The position numbers were made by a program, and so were the translations under genes. The notes under the pieces are model-generated. The model made no database searches. It was not told the origin of the DNA and saw nothing but the letters and a program-made list of their open reading frames with translations. DNA of 64,000 nucleotides from contig NZ_RAQI01000002.1 in assembly GCF_003610465.1 (NCBI RefSeq), positions 744,001 to 808,000 of the forward strand, given 5' to 3'. This stretch comes from Xenorhabdus ehlersii. Lineage in GTDB: Bacteria > Pseudomonadota > Gammaproteobacteria > Enterobacterales > Enterobacteriaceae. Shown here in pieces: positions 29,661 through 41,122 of the stretch (the first letter of the stretch is position 1; every line of letters begins with the position of its first letter).

Positions 29661-30287
29661 GTGGCTAAAAATTATTACGATATTACACTGGCTCTGGCAG
29701 GTATCTGCCAGTCAGGCCGTCTGGTACAAAAACTTGCCCATGAAGGCCAGTGTGATACTGATGCTTTTGAGATCATGATCAACAGTGTCCTGAACATGAA
29801 TCCAACATCCACGCTGGATGTCTTCGGCAATAACGCCTGCAACCTGCGTGTTGGCCTTGACGCCATGTTGGGTATGTTCAATGGTTCACATAGTGGCGTT
29901 TCTGCCGATCTTACCCGCTATATGCTGAGTTTGATGGCACTGGAACGTCGCTTGAATAAAAATCCATCTGCCGTCAATCAATTAGCAAATCGCATTGAAC
30001 AATTAGAACGCCAGCAAGTTTATTTTGAACCTATGTCAGAGGGAATACTCAACGCCCTGGCTGGAATTTATGTCGATGTTATCAGCCCGCTGGGACCACG
30101 CATTCAGGTGACGGGTTCACCTGACGTATTACGTAATTCGTTGATTCAGGCAAAAGTCAGATCTGGGTTGCTGGCCGGTATCCGCAGTGCCGTTTTATGG
30201 CAACAAATTGGCGGTAGCCGCCTGCAAATCATGTTTTCTCGTCAGCGCCTGCTCCAACAGGCAAAAGAGATCCTTGCTAACTGTTAG
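29661..30287 (+). CDS. hflD: High-frequency lysogenization protein HflD
   Basis: 208-residue peripheral membrane protein; E. coli HflD sequesters the lambda CII activator, and its cellular role is less clear. The N-terminus ([20 protein letters not shown]) and the block [18 protein letters not shown] near residue 130 are nearly identical to E. coli. The start is GTG with an AGGAG site inside the end of mnmA, so translation is coupled. The conserved position between mnmA and purB supports the call. Confidence 0.95.
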   Translation: MAKNYYDITLALAGICQSGRLVQKLAHEGQCDTDAFEIMINSVLNMNPTSTLDVFGNNACNLRVGLDAMLGMFNGSHSGVSADLTRYMLSLMALERRLNKNPSAVNQLANRIEQLERQQVYFEPMSEGILNALAGIYVDVISPLGPRIQVTGSPDVLRNSLIQAKVRSGLLAGIRSAVLWQQIGGSRLQIMFSRQRLLQQAKEILANC

Positions 30288-30324
30288 ATGATAAAAACTG
30301 TTAGCGAAAAACTGTTAAATCTAA

Positions 30325-31740
<1,416 letters not shown>

Positions 31741-32108
31741 CCTGTGTTTATCCACATAAATGGGCGGGTTCTATCCCGCTCATGCGCGATTTTTGTGCTG
31801 CAATTTCACACCAACTGCGTAATCCTAACAGACTCCCTGCCGCCACGTGGCAACCTGAATACTATTGAGTATATGAACTTATATAGAAGTTAAATAAATT
31901 GTAAATTTATTTGCTATTTCAACCTAACCATTTGTTTTTAAATGCACCAATCATTAATATACCAACAAAAGCTAAATAGTTACTATACTTAGTTTACTCA
32001 TAATCATATACCTATAATTTTATTTAATCTTTATTGACGAAATTGATTACTTAGCTATTTTAAATTTATTTGATAAACATTAATTACTGATTAGCATAAG
32101 GAATCATT
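31741..32108. other. Intergenic region between purB and phoP
   Basis: 368 bp. A 7-bp hairpin at 31763-31782 (GGGCGGG, loop TTCTAT, CCCGCTC), followed by ATTTTT 9 bp later, may end purB transcription. The remainder is very AT-rich and should hold the phoP promoter. A loose PhoP-box-like pair of TTTA steps lies at 32017-32033, too degenerate to call. Confidence 0.5.
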
Positions 32109-32792
32109 ATGCGGATATTGATCGTTGAAGATAACGCATTACTTCGCCATCACTTAACCGTACAATTACGGGATATTGGACATCAAGTTGATGCTGCGGA
32201 GAACGCTAAAGAAGCAGATTATTATCTTAAAGAGAGTCACCCTGATATTGCTATCGTTGATTTAGGATTACCGGGAGAAGATGGCCTTAGCATGTTACGG
32301 CGCTGGCGCAGTGAGCAAATTAATTTACCTGTCCTTGTTCTCACCGCTCGTGAAAGCTGGCAAGAAAAAGTCAATGTGCTAAACGCGGGCGCTGATGATT
32401 ATGTTACTAAGCCCTTTCATCTGGAAGAAATTAATGCCCGCATACAAGCATTAATGAGACGCAATAGTGGTTTGGCGTCACAGTTAGTTGAGATATCACC
32501 ATTTTTAATCAATCTCTCAAGAAAGGAATTTTCTATCAATGAAACCAATATTAAGTTGACCGCCTTTGAATACATTATTATCGAAACCTTAATGCGCAAT
32601 AATGGCAAAGTTGTTAGTAAAGAAACGCTAATGCGACAATTGTATCCAGACGCTGAATTACGCGAGAGTCATACAATTGATGTATTAATGGGGCGTTTGA
32701 GGAAAAAAATATTGAATGAATGGCCGGAAGAGGTCATTGTCACTGTTCGTGGTCAAGGGTATCGCTTCGATGTGAAATCTTATAATGCTTAA
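32109..32792 (+). CDS. phoP: Response regulator PhoP
   Basis: 227 residues, OmpR-type regulator of magnesium starvation, acid and antimicrobial-peptide responses. Receiver domain: EDNALLRHH at the N-terminus, phospho-acceptor Asp51 in [12 protein letters not shown], and Lys in VTKPF. Its winged helix has [20 protein letters not shown] and the wing VRGQGYRF, close to E. coli PhoP. The ribosome site is AAGGAA. Its end overlaps phoQ by 8 bp. Confidence 0.97.
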   Translation: MRILIVEDNALLRHHLTVQLRDIGHQVDAAENAKEADYYLKESHPDIAIVDLGLPGEDGLSMLRRWRSEQINLPVLVLTARESWQEKVNVLNAGADDYVTKPFHLEEINARIQALMRRNSGLASQLVEISPFLINLSRKEFSINETNIKLTAFEYIIIETLMRNNGKVVSKETLMRQLYPDAELRESHTIDVLMGRLRKKILNEWPEEVIVTVRGQGYRFDVKSYNA

Positions 32793-34245
32793 GTTCTCTG
32801 AAAAACCTTTTTCTTTGAGAACACGGTTTCTCATGGCTACGGCTGCTATTATTCTTGCATTGACACTATCATATGGCATTGTTGCTATCGCTGGATATTT
32901 AGTCAGTTTTGACAAAACAAGCTATTCCATACTCCGTAGCCAAAGTAATCTCTTTTTCACATTAGCCAGATGGCAAAATAACAAGCTAGAAATCCTTGTT
33001 CCCAAAGATTTTTCCATGAATTACCGCTCATTAGCACTGATCTATGATAATGATGGGAATATTCTTTGGCGTCAGAATAATGTGTCTGAATTGGAAAAAA
33101 TGATTGATCCTGATTGGCTGAAAAAAGATGGCTTATATACACTAGAAGCGTATTTTAAAGAAAAAGGGGATTTTTTCTATAATCCAACAACACCAAATCA
33201 AGATAATGCAAAAAAGGCAGAAAATGGTAAGGACGTGTTATTAACCTACTCAGTTGCTGTAAATATTTATCCTGCCACTAACAAACTGCCTGCCATAACC
33301 ATTGTTATCATTGATACCATCCCACAAGATGTACAGGAATCAGCAAAAGTATGGGAATGGTTTGGATATGTGCTAATTGCTAACTTACTTCTTATCATTC
33401 CATTAATCTGGCTTGCCGCTGACTGGAGCCTTAGACCAATAAAATCCTTAATTACCCAGATCAGTTCATTAGAAAATGGGGAAAGGAAAGAACTGGATGA
33501 GAATCCTCCCACGGAATTAAAAGGGCTGGTCAGAAATTTAAACAACTTGCTATCCAATGAACGTAAACGTTACGCAAAATATCACACGACACTCTCGGAT
33601 TTGACGCATAGCCTGAAAACACCTCTAGCGGTATTGCAATCAACCCTGCGCTCTCTGCGTCTCCCTCAAAAGCTGACCATTGAACAAGCTGAACCCATTA
33701 TGCTTGAACAAATTGACCGGATATCCCAACAAATCGGCTATTATCTACACAGAGCCAATATGCGCAGCGACCACAGCTTACTTCTGAGACAAATTTCTTC
33801 TGTCCCAATCTTGCTGGATGGACTAATCAGTGCCCTAACCAAGGTATATCAACATAAGGGCATCAAAATTATGCTAGATATCTCTCCTGAAGTAACATGG
33901 CTAGGGGAAAAAAATGACTTTCTGGAAGTGATGGGAAACATTCTGGATAATGCTTGTAAATATTGCCTAAAATTGGTGAAAATCACCGCCACAATGGGAG
34001 AAAATTCAGTCACCATTATTGTCGATGATGATGGATTAGGTGTTCTCCCTGATGAGCGAGAAATGATTTTTCAGCGGGGATTACGAGCTGACACATTACG
34101 ATCAGGCCAGGGCCTTGGCTTATCGATAGCGTCTGAAATTGTCGAACAATATGCAGGTGATATTAGCATTGATGATAGTCCACTTGGCGGCGCCAGGATG
34201 AGCGTGATATTTCGCGCCCAGCATAATGCGGCCACCACACAATAA
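32785..34245 (+). CDS. phoQ: Sensor histidine kinase PhoQ
   Basis: 486 residues, inner-membrane partner of PhoP. Order: TM1 about 15-38, periplasmic PAS-like sensor about 40-190, TM2 about 192-213, HAMP, H-box [13 protein letters not shown] (His275), then ATPase with N-box [10 protein letters not shown] and G-box GQGLGLSIA. The cytoplasmic half is typical. In the sensor, the segment that aligns with the E. coli acidic cluster (EDDDDAE before the SVAVN block) reads ENGKDVL here, so most of the divalent-cation-binding acids are missing. Signal response may therefore differ from E. coli. Confidence 0.95.
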   Translation: MLKFSEKPFSLRTRFLMATAAIILALTLSYGIVAIAGYLVSFDKTSYSILRSQSNLFFTLARWQNNKLEILVPKDFSMNYRSLALIYDNDGNILWRQNNVSELEKMIDPDWLKKDGLYTLEAYFKEKGDFFYNPTTPNQDNAKKAENGKDVLLTYSVAVNIYPATNKLPAITIVIIDTIPQDVQESAKVWEWFGYVLIANLLLIIPLIWLAADWSLRPIKSLITQISSLENGERKELDENPPTELKGLVRNLNNLLSNERKRYAKYHTTLSDLTHSLKTPLAVLQSTLRSLRLPQKLTIEQAEPIMLEQIDRISQQIGYYLHRANMRSDHSLLLRQISSVPILLDGLISALTKVYQHKGIKIMLDISPEVTWLGEKNDFLEVMGNILDNACKYCLKLVKITATMGENSVTIIVDDDGLGVLPDEREMIFQRGLRADTLRSGQGLGLSIASEIVEQYAGDISIDDSPLGGARMSVIFRAQHNAATTQ

Positions 34246-34355
34246 CGATCAGGCGATCGTTAGCACAATCTTAAAATATTTCAACCAAATCTGATATCGT
34301 CATTGACTATTCGTTATAATAGCGCGAAATTCACTTCTCACTTCAGGATGTCACC

Positions 34356-35478
34356 ATGGATTATCAGCTAAATCTGGACTGGCAAGCGTTTTTGCAAAAC
34401 CATTGGCAAAAACGACCATTGCTGATTAAACAGGGTTTCCATCAGTTTATTGATCCCCTTTCCCCCGATGAGCTGGCGGGACTGGCGATGGAAAATGAAA
34501 TCGATAGCCGTTTGGTCAGTCAGAAAAATGGGCGCTGGGAAGTTTCCCACGGACCATTTGAAACCTACGACCATTTAGGCGAAAAAAAACTGGTCTTTGC
34601 TTGTACAAGCCGTTGACCATTGGCATATCCCCTCTTCTGCGCTTATGAAGCCATTCCGTGTACTGTCTGACTGGCGCATGGATGATTTGATGATCTCGTT
34701 CTCCGTACCCGGCGGCGGTGTCGGCCCACACCTTGACCAATATGATGTTTTTATCATTCAAGGAAAAGGGCGCAGACGCTGGCGGGTAGGTGAAAAAATT
34801 TCCATGAAACAACATTGCCCTCACCCTGATTTATTGCAGGTTGAGCCTTTTGAGGCAATTATTGATGAAGAGATGTTACCGGGCGATATACTCTATATTC
34901 CACCGGGTTTCCCACACGAAGGCTATGCTATTGAGGATTCACTGAACTATTCTGTAGGATTCCGAGCCCCCAATGCCCGTGAATTATTTAGTGGATTTGC
35001 TGATTATATTCTGGCAAACGAGCTGGGAAACCATCGCTACAGTGATCCTGGACTGACATTCCGTGATAACCCAGCCCAAATCCAGACAAACGAGTTGGAC
35101 ACACTGCGCTCAATGATGCGTGAATTGTTGGAACAACCAGAAACTTTCCAACATTGGTTTGGTGAATTTATCTCTCAATCGCGCCACGAATTAGATCTGG
35201 CACCGCCTGAACCTCCTTATGAGAGCGATGAGATTTATGATTTATTGAAACAAGGTGAAGAATTAAATCGATTGAGTGGCCTGCGCGTCCTGCGGGTTGA
35301 CGAGCAATGTTTTGTCAATGGGGAATTGATGGATACCCCTCATATTCATGCCACTGATGCCCTTTGCCAATATGACAAAGTTAATGCTGAACTTCTGGGC
35401 GATGCTATCGATGATGTCCGATTTATCAGCCTGCTTACGGCCTTAGTCAATAGCGGTTATTGGTATTTTAATGATTAA
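34356..35478 (+). pseudogene. roxA: 50S L16 arginine hydroxylase RoxA (YcfD), frameshifted
   Basis: A JmjC/cupin 2-oxoglutarate dioxygenase that hydroxylates an arginine of ribosomal protein L16. Two overlapping frames, 34356-34616 and 34597-35478, together cover the whole protein. The first ends abnormally after DHLGEKK; the second starts at LVQAVDHWH. The break lies at a run of eight A (34582-34589). Removing one A restores GEKNWSLLVQ, matching E. coli, and gives 373 codons plus a stop, exactly the E. coli length. The iron-binding HxD motif (GPHLDQYDVF) and FPHEGYA are intact in the second part. It could be a true mutation, a sequencing error, or a site of RNA polymerase slippage. Confidence 0.9.
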
Positions 35479-35532
35479 TCCAGACCACGGGGCAAGATGG
35501 ATTGCCCCTTGTTTTTTCTTAATGACAGCGTG

Positions 35533-36777
35533 TTATTCAGGCAGTACATGACTTCCGTGACTTACCGTCAATTCAGCAATCCGCATAATCACATTAACTG
35601 CTTGTTCCATGCCTTCCAGTGAAATAAATTCGTGCTTGCTATGATAATTATATCCACCTGTGAAAATGTTTGGACAAGGGAGGCCACGATAAGATAACTC
35701 TGCGCCGTCAGTCCCACCACGGATCGGCTGGATTATCGGCTCAATATGACAATCCAGTATTGCTTGTTTAGCAATAGCAATAACATGGGGATATTTAAGT
35801 ATTTCGCTATGCATGTTGTAATAATCATCATCAATCGCCAGCTCAATGTAGCAGTCTGGATGCAATCCTTCTCCGACATTTTCCGCAATGGCAATGAGTT
35901 TTTTTTTGCGCTTTTCAAAATTAGCCCTGTCAAAATCCCGGATAATGTAGTGCATCTCGGCACGCTCAACAGTACCTTTCATGTTATCCAAATGGTAAAA
36001 ACCTTCATAGCCTTCCGTCTGTTCAGGTGTCTCTTCAACAGGCAAGGCATGGTGAATGCGCATAGCTAATGTCAATGCGTTAACCATGACTCCTTTGGCA
36101 CTGCCCGGATGAGCCATATTACCCACAATCTTGATGATCACGGATGCAGCATTGAAATTTTCAAATTCCAATTCCCCCATGCCACCTCCATCAACGGTAT
36201 AGGCCCATTCTGCGCCGAAAGCTTCTATATCAAAATAGTGCGCTCCCTTGCTAATTTCTTCATCTGGCGTGAATGCAATCCGAATATCACCATGTGGAAT
36301 ATTTCTCTGTCTCAAGCGTACCATTGCGGTAATAATTTCAGCGATCCCAGCTTTATCATCAGCACCCAACAGTGTTTTTCCATCGGTCGTAATTAATGTT
36401 TTTCCCAACAAGCTATGTAATACAGGGAACATGACTGGCGACAACACTTCATCTCCCATCCCTAACGCAATATCACCCCCACGATAGTTTTCCACAATCT
36501 GGGGATTAACATGCTTACCGGAAAAATCCGGTGAGGTATCGAGGTGGGCAATAAAACCAATGACTGGAACTGGTGTTGCAACATTTGCTGGCAATGTTGC
36601 CATAACACATCCCCGTTCATTGAGAGTGACATCGGCAAAACCAAGCTGGATCAGTTCGTTGTATAATACCTTGGCAAGATCCAATTGACCGTTACTACTG
36701 GGAATGGTTTTAGCGGATGGTTTTGATTGAGTATTAAATGCAATATATTTAAAAAAACGCTCTAATAATCTATCCAT
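35533..36777 (-). CDS. pepT: Peptidase T (tripeptidase)
   Basis: 414-residue M20B zinc metallopeptidase that removes N-terminal residues from tripeptides in the cytoplasm. Metal ligands: [44 protein letters not shown] and the late [12 protein letters not shown]; a final histidine in NYHSKHEF. The lid domain lies about 205-310. It is convergent with roxA. In E. coli the neighbour is potABCD; here only 64 bp separate it from cobB. Confidence 0.96.
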   Translation of the reverse strand: MDRLLERFFKYIAFNTQSKPSAKTIPSSNGQLDLAKVLYNELIQLGFADVTLNERGCVMATLPANVATPVPVIGFIAHLDTSPDFSGKHVNPQIVENYRGGDIALGMGDEVLSPVMFPVLHSLLGKTLITTDGKTLLGADDKAGIAEIITAMVRLRQRNIPHGDIRIAFTPDEEISKGAHYFDIEAFGAEWAYTVDGGGMGELEFENFNAASVIIKIVGNMAHPGSAKGVMVNALTLAMRIHHALPVEETPEQTEGYEGFYHLDNMKGTVERAEMHYIIRDFDRANFEKRKKKLIAIAENVGEGLHPDCYIELAIDDDYYNMHSEILKYPHVIAIAKQAILDCHIEPIIQPIRGGTDGAELSYRGLPCPNIFTGGYNYHSKHEFISLEGMEQAVNVIMRIAELTVSHGSHVLPE

Positions 36778-36841
36778 CTTCTTCTCCCTGGTTCATGTGA
36801 ATTTATTATAAAAAGATGGATAGCTTAGGCATTGCGTCAAG

Positions 36842-37672
36842 TCAGCTTTTCTCCGCCTTCATCTGCTGAATTAAGGATTGAACATATTGCGTAACTATTT
36901 TACTGGCATGACCATAATGTTTTTCATCAAACAAATTTTCGACCTGGCTAGGTTCAAGATTCAACTCAACAGTATGTGCTCCAGACAATTTAGCCTCATG
37001 TACAAAACCCGCAGCCGGGTAAACATGGCCCGATGTTCCGATAGCAATAAAGATATCGGCATCAGCTAAAGCAGAATAAATCTGTTCCATCCCCAATGGC
37101 ATTTCCCCAAACCACACCACATGAGGGCGCAATGAGGACGGGAACTGGCAACAATGGCAACGATCTTCCATAGTGAGATCAGTCGTCCATTCAACTAATT
37201 GTCCAGATTGACTACACCGAACTTTCAGTAATTCACCGTGCATATGCAGAACTCGATGACTTCCCGCACGTTCATGCAGATCATCAATATTCTGTGTCAC
37301 CAATAAAAAATGGTCACCAAGCTCATGTTCGAGTTCCGCCAAGGCATAATGTGCAACATTAGGCTGGATATCCGGTTGCTGTAACTGCTTTCGACGTGCA
37401 TTATAAAATGCCTGAACCAGCTCAGGATCACGCTGAAAACCTTCCGGAGTCGCAACATCTTCGACACGATGTTCTTCCCACAGGCCATCGGAAGAGCGAA
37501 ATGTTTGAATACCTGACTCAGCAGAAATTCCTGCTCCCGTCAGTACCACCACATAAGGTTTTTTTATTTTATTTGCCAATCGGATATCCCTGTAAAAGTT
37601 TTGTCTATGTAATCGCTGTCGCTGTAATCGCCTAATTCGGTAAAATTTACTGTGCCGATGAAGAACCCGCAT
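36842..37672 (-). CDS. cobB: NAD-dependent protein deacylase CobB (sirtuin)
   Basis: 276 residues, Sir2 family. It removes acetyl and succinyl groups from lysines using NAD. Motifs: [26 protein letters not shown] and the catalytic His in [10 protein letters not shown]. Tyr and Arg of the YxxR desuccinylase signature are present (FYNARRKQL). A zinc site is formed by one cysteine in VRCSQSGQ and the CHCC group. The basic 35-residue N-terminal extension corresponds to the long E. coli form; an internal start could give a short form. Confidence 0.95.
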   Translation of the reverse strand: MRVLHRHSKFYRIRRLQRQRLHRQNFYRDIRLANKIKKPYVVVLTGAGISAESGIQTFRSSDGLWEEHRVEDVATPEGFQRDPELVQAFYNARRKQLQQPDIQPNVAHYALAELEHELGDHFLLVTQNIDDLHERAGSHRVLHMHGELLKVRCSQSGQLVEWTTDLTMEDRCHCCQFPSSLRPHVVWFGEMPLGMEQIYSALADADIFIAIGTSGHVYPAAGFVHEAKLSGAHTVELNLEPSQVENLFDEKHYGHASKIVTQYVQSLIQQMKAEKS

Positions 37673-37778
37673 AGATTATTTCCTTAATGTGTTTTTAGTA
37701 TGTTCTTTCAGCTGATTCATTTTACCGATTCAACAATATACGATAGCGTGCTTAGATACGCGTTGATACCCCGATATA

Positions 37779-39026
37779 CTATTGTCCACTCAAAATTCGC
37801 GCTGGATCAAGTTTACTGGCCCGACGAGCAGGATACCAACTCGCCAACAAGCTTAATACTAATGCCGTTAACAGAACATAGAGCACATCCATAAGATGCA
37901 ATTCTGACGGCAGAAAATCGATAAAATAGATATCTCCTGAAAGGAGTTGGTGTCCAAGCAGCTTTTCTAACCCTTTAATGATAGCCGTCAAATTTAATGA
38001 TGTGAAAATCCCGACAACGGCACCAATTATGCTGCCTATCATGCCTGTCAGTAACCCATACCATAAAAAAATTGCCCTGATATGACTATCCTTGGCCCCC
38101 AAAGTACGCAAGATAGCGACGTCACTGCTTTTATCCTTCACGGCCATAATCAATGTTGAAATAATATTAAAGCAAGCAACACCAATAACCAGCACCATAG
38201 CCAAATACATAATGCTACGTACCATCTGGATATCGTTGTACATATAACCGTAATCTTTTATCCATGTGCTGATATACACATATTTTCCTGTCGCGTTACC
38301 TGCATCCCACACACGCTGCTCTGCGGCAAAAACATCATCTGCTGTAATGGCAATACCTGTAATTGCATTACCGTAATCCAGATAGTTCTGGGCATCAGGC
38401 AAAGGAACAAGGGCCAAACTGTGATCCAACATGCCACTCAACTGGAAAATACCCGCAACGTGTAAACGGATGCGTTTAGGCTGCAAAAGTTTCAGGCTTG
38501 CATCATTATTGGGTATCATGACCGTCACCCAATCACCTTGTTTCACGCGCAGTGAATTAGCCACCCCCTGCCCTAAAATCACCTGATTCTTTCCCGCCCT
38601 GAACGTTTTCCAGGCCCCATGACGCACAAACTGAGGTAAGGTACTCACATCCATCTCGGTATCCAGATCGACGCCACGTACCTGTATAGCATGAAGTTTT
38701 TCACCGCGTTCCATCAGGCCAGTAAACTCAATATAGGGAGAGGCTCCGGCAATACCTGACGTCTGTCTTACCCGCTTAAGGGCTGTTTCCCAATCTTGGA
38801 AAGGCTGCTCCACAGCATAAATTTGTCCATGTGGCACAACGGAAAGTATCCGGTTTTTCAGTTCTCGTTCAAAACCATTCATGGCACTCAGGCCAATAAT
38901 CAGTACCGCTACACCCAGCATGATACCCAGCGTCGAAATGACAGAGATCAAGGAAACCATTCCTGAACGACGTCGGCCACGACTAAATCGTAAGGCGATA
39001 AATAATGCAAGAGGCAGATTTACCAT
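37779..39026 (-). CDS. lolE: Lipoprotein-releasing ABC transporter permease LolE
   Basis: 415-residue inner-membrane subunit of LolCDE, which extracts outer-membrane lipoproteins and hands them to LolA. Four TM helices: one near residues 25-48 and three at the C-terminus, with a large periplasmic domain between. The N-terminal [20 protein letters not shown] and the cytoplasmic coupling segment [18 protein letters not shown] are typical of LolE. The start overlaps the lolD stop by one base (TAATG). It is last in lolC-lolD-lolE. Confidence 0.96.
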   Translation of the reverse strand: MVNLPLALFIALRFSRGRRRSGMVSLISVISTLGIMLGVAVLIIGLSAMNGFERELKNRILSVVPHGQIYAVEQPFQDWETALKRVRQTSGIAGASPYIEFTGLMERGEKLHAIQVRGVDLDTEMDVSTLPQFVRHGAWKTFRAGKNQVILGQGVANSLRVKQGDWVTVMIPNNDASLKLLQPKRIRLHVAGIFQLSGMLDHSLALVPLPDAQNYLDYGNAITGIAITADDVFAAEQRVWDAGNATGKYVYISTWIKDYGYMYNDIQMVRSIMYLAMVLVIGVACFNIISTLIMAVKDKSSDVAILRTLGAKDSHIRAIFLWYGLLTGMIGSIIGAVVGIFTSLNLTAIIKGLEKLLGHQLLSGDIYFIDFLPSELHLMDVLYVLLTALVLSLLASWYPARRASKLDPARILSGQ

Positions 39027-39730
39027 TACATCTCCCCCGCCGCCAGGGTTAATTCATCCTGCAAATACCCATCACGCATTTCTACCTGACGTGCCAGTTG
39101 CTTAGCCAACTTCAGATCATGGGTGACAACGAGAAACGCAGTGCCTTGCTGTTGGTTCAATTCTTGCAAAAGCTGAAATACACTGTCTGCATTTCGTTGA
39201 TCAAGGTTACCCGTTGGCTCATCTGCCAATACCAATGACGGTTCATTTACCAGTGCGCGGGCAATTGCGACACGTTGGCGTTCTCCCCCTGACAGTTCAG
39301 ATGGCCGATGATACGCCCGATTTTCCAACCCAACCGCCGCCAGCATATCCAACGCTTTTGGTTGAGCACGGTGTTTCTGGCCACCAATCAGGAGTGGCAT
39401 TGCAACATTTTCCAATGCAGTAAAATCAGGCAATAAATGGTGAAACTGATAAATAAAACCAATTTCTCTGTTACGTAATTCTGCCCGTACCGATGAAGAC
39501 ATTTGGTTGAGTGATTGCCCTTTGAACAGAACTTCACCAGATGTCGGTGAATCCAAACCACCAAGTAAGTGCAAAAGCGTACTTTTACCAGAGCCAGAAC
39601 TCCCGACAATGGCCATTATTTCGCCCTGTTGCATGGAAAAAGTGACATTCTTTAATACTTCTGTAGAAATTTTTCCTTCCTGATATTTTTTGCACAGTTG
39701 ATGACACAGTAATAAAGGGTGTTTACTCAT
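39026..39730 (-). CDS. lolD: Lipoprotein-releasing ABC transporter ATPase LolD
   Basis: 234-residue ATPase of LolCDE. Walker [13 protein letters not shown] near residue 44, Q-loop [21 protein letters not shown] signature [16 protein letters not shown], Walker [13 protein letters not shown] and switch His in VVTHDLKLA. The FHHLLPDF stretch after the Q-loop is characteristic of LolD. It overlaps lolC by 8 bp and lolE by 1 bp. Confidence 0.97.
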   Translation of the reverse strand: MSKHPLLLCHQLCKKYQEGKISTEVLKNVTFSMQQGEIMAIVGSSGSGKSTLLHLLGGLDSPTSGEVLFKGQSLNQMSSSVRAELRNREIGFIYQFHHLLPDFTALENVAMPLLIGGQKHRAQPKALDMLAAVGLENRAYHRPSELSGGERQRVAIARALVNEPSLVLADEPTGNLDQRNADSVFQLLQELNQQQGTAFLVVTHDLKLAKQLARQVEMRDGYLQDELTLAAGEM

Positions 39731-40925
39731 AACGTAAAGCCTCAGCAGGTTGGGTGGCAGCCGCGCGCCAGGAAGGGTACAGCGTCGAGATTAAGGAGAT
39801 CAACATGGCACAGATGGCAATCATCATCACTTGCGTAGTGTCAATCGCAACAGGTAACTGAATACCCTCAGCCAGCAAACCGATAATTGGCATGAGATTA
39901 TTTAACTGACTGGAAAGCAATATTCCCAACCCTGTTCCCAGTACAGCACCAATAATGCCGGCTCCCGCTCCCTGGATCATAAAAATGGCCATCACCTGAC
40001 GACGGGTCAGTCCTTGCGTCTGCAAGATAGCGATTTCACCCTGTTTTTCCATCACCAATAAAGAGAGAGAAGTAATAATGTTAAAAGCAGCAACGGCAAT
40101 GATCAGGCTCAGCAATAACCCCATCATGTTTTTCTCCATGCGAACCGCCTGAAAGAATTCCCCTTTGCGTTCGCGCCAATCTTTCCATATCAACCCTTTT
40201 GGCAGAGTTTGCTGGCTCAACTCATCTACTGATAATGGCTCATTCAGAAACAAGCGCCAGCCGGTAATATTACCAACGGGATAGCGTAGCAATCTGGCCG
40301 CATCCTGTTGATTAACTAACATTTCCGTACTATCGGCTTCACTGTTGGCGAAAAATACACCCGCTACAGTGAATAAACGCTGGCTGGGAATTCTGCCCAT
40401 TGGTGTTAACTGGCTGGCACTCGGCACGATAATACGGATTTGATCACCCCGTTTTACTCCTAATTTAGCCGCCAATTTTTCGCCCAGAATGACAAAATAA
40501 CCTCCGGGTTGTAGTTGGCTTCGATTAACATTAACAAGGTGTTCTGCCAATGGCGCATATTCGCCCTGGTTAATGCCTAACATGACACCAACCCCCACAT
40601 TGTGGAGACTCTGTAGCACCACATCCCCTTGTACGATAGAAGTCATGCGATTAATCCCCTTTAATCCCACAAGCTGACTACTCGGATGTTCAACCGGATT
40701 GATAGCGCCTTTTTCCGATGTAATGATAGCCTGCGGCATAAAGCCCAGGATGCTACTTTCTAATGAGCGCTCAAAACCGTTCATGACTGACAATACCGTA
40801 ATCAAGGCCGCCACACCTAGCGTAATGCCAATCGCTGACAACCATGAAACAAAACGGCCAAATTTATCGACCGCCCGCCCGCGCATATAGCGCAATCCTA
40901 TAAATAATGAGACAGATTGAAACAT
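39723..40925 (-). CDS. lolC: Lipoprotein-releasing ABC transporter permease LolC
   Basis: 400-residue inner-membrane subunit of LolCDE, which docks LolA through its periplasmic 'hook'. The N-terminus [20 protein letters not shown] and TM1 (about 25-47) resemble E. coli LolC; three TM helices lie after residue 265. The coupling segment [20 protein letters not shown] matches the family. First gene of the operon, divergent from mfd; no good promoter was fixed. Confidence 0.95.
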   Translation of the reverse strand: MFQSVSLFIGLRYMRGRAVDKFGRFVSWLSAIGITLGVAALITVLSVMNGFERSLESSILGFMPQAIITSEKGAINPVEHPSSQLVGLKGINRMTSIVQGDVVLQSLHNVGVGVMLGINQGEYAPLAEHLVNVNRSQLQPGGYFVILGEKLAAKLGVKRGDQIRIIVPSASQLTPMGRIPSQRLFTVAGVFFANSEADSTEMLVNQQDAARLLRYPVGNITGWRLFLNEPLSVDELSQQTLPKGLIWKDWRERKGEFFQAVRMEKNMMGLLLSLIIAVAAFNIITSLSLLVMEKQGEIAILQTQGLTRRQVMAIFMIQGAGAGIIGAVLGTGLGILLSSQLNNLMPIIGLLAEGIQLPVAIDTTQVMMIAICAMLISLISTLYPSWRAAATQPAEALRYE

Positions 40926-40991
40926 GAAATCTGTTACGCCCCTGTTGCCAAAGCAAAGTGTTCGGGGATAATAAAGGGTAGCAATACTTTA

Positions 40992-41025
40992 TGGAACCAC
41001 CCGTATCCCGGTTCTGTGGTTTTTT
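40992..41025 (+). terminator. Orphan terminator-like hairpin upstream of mfd
   Basis: AACCAC and GTGGTT enclose CCG-TATCC-CGG and are followed by at least eight T residues on the plus strand. No annotated plus-strand gene precedes it; it lies between divergent lolC and mfd. Confidence 0.5.
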
Positions 41026-41122
41026 TTACTTTCTCTCAACCTACCAGCGTATTTATTGTAAGGCTACTGGAGCAAAAATGTGTTGGGAATGGACTGAATC
41101 TTAGAGAACACGTCAAACGCTT

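Noticed and set aside
32017..32033. Possible PhoP box upstream of phoP
   Set aside because: Only the TTTA cores of both half-sites match and the G positions are absent; too frequent by chance in this AT-rich tract. A PhoP footprint or motif scan would decide.
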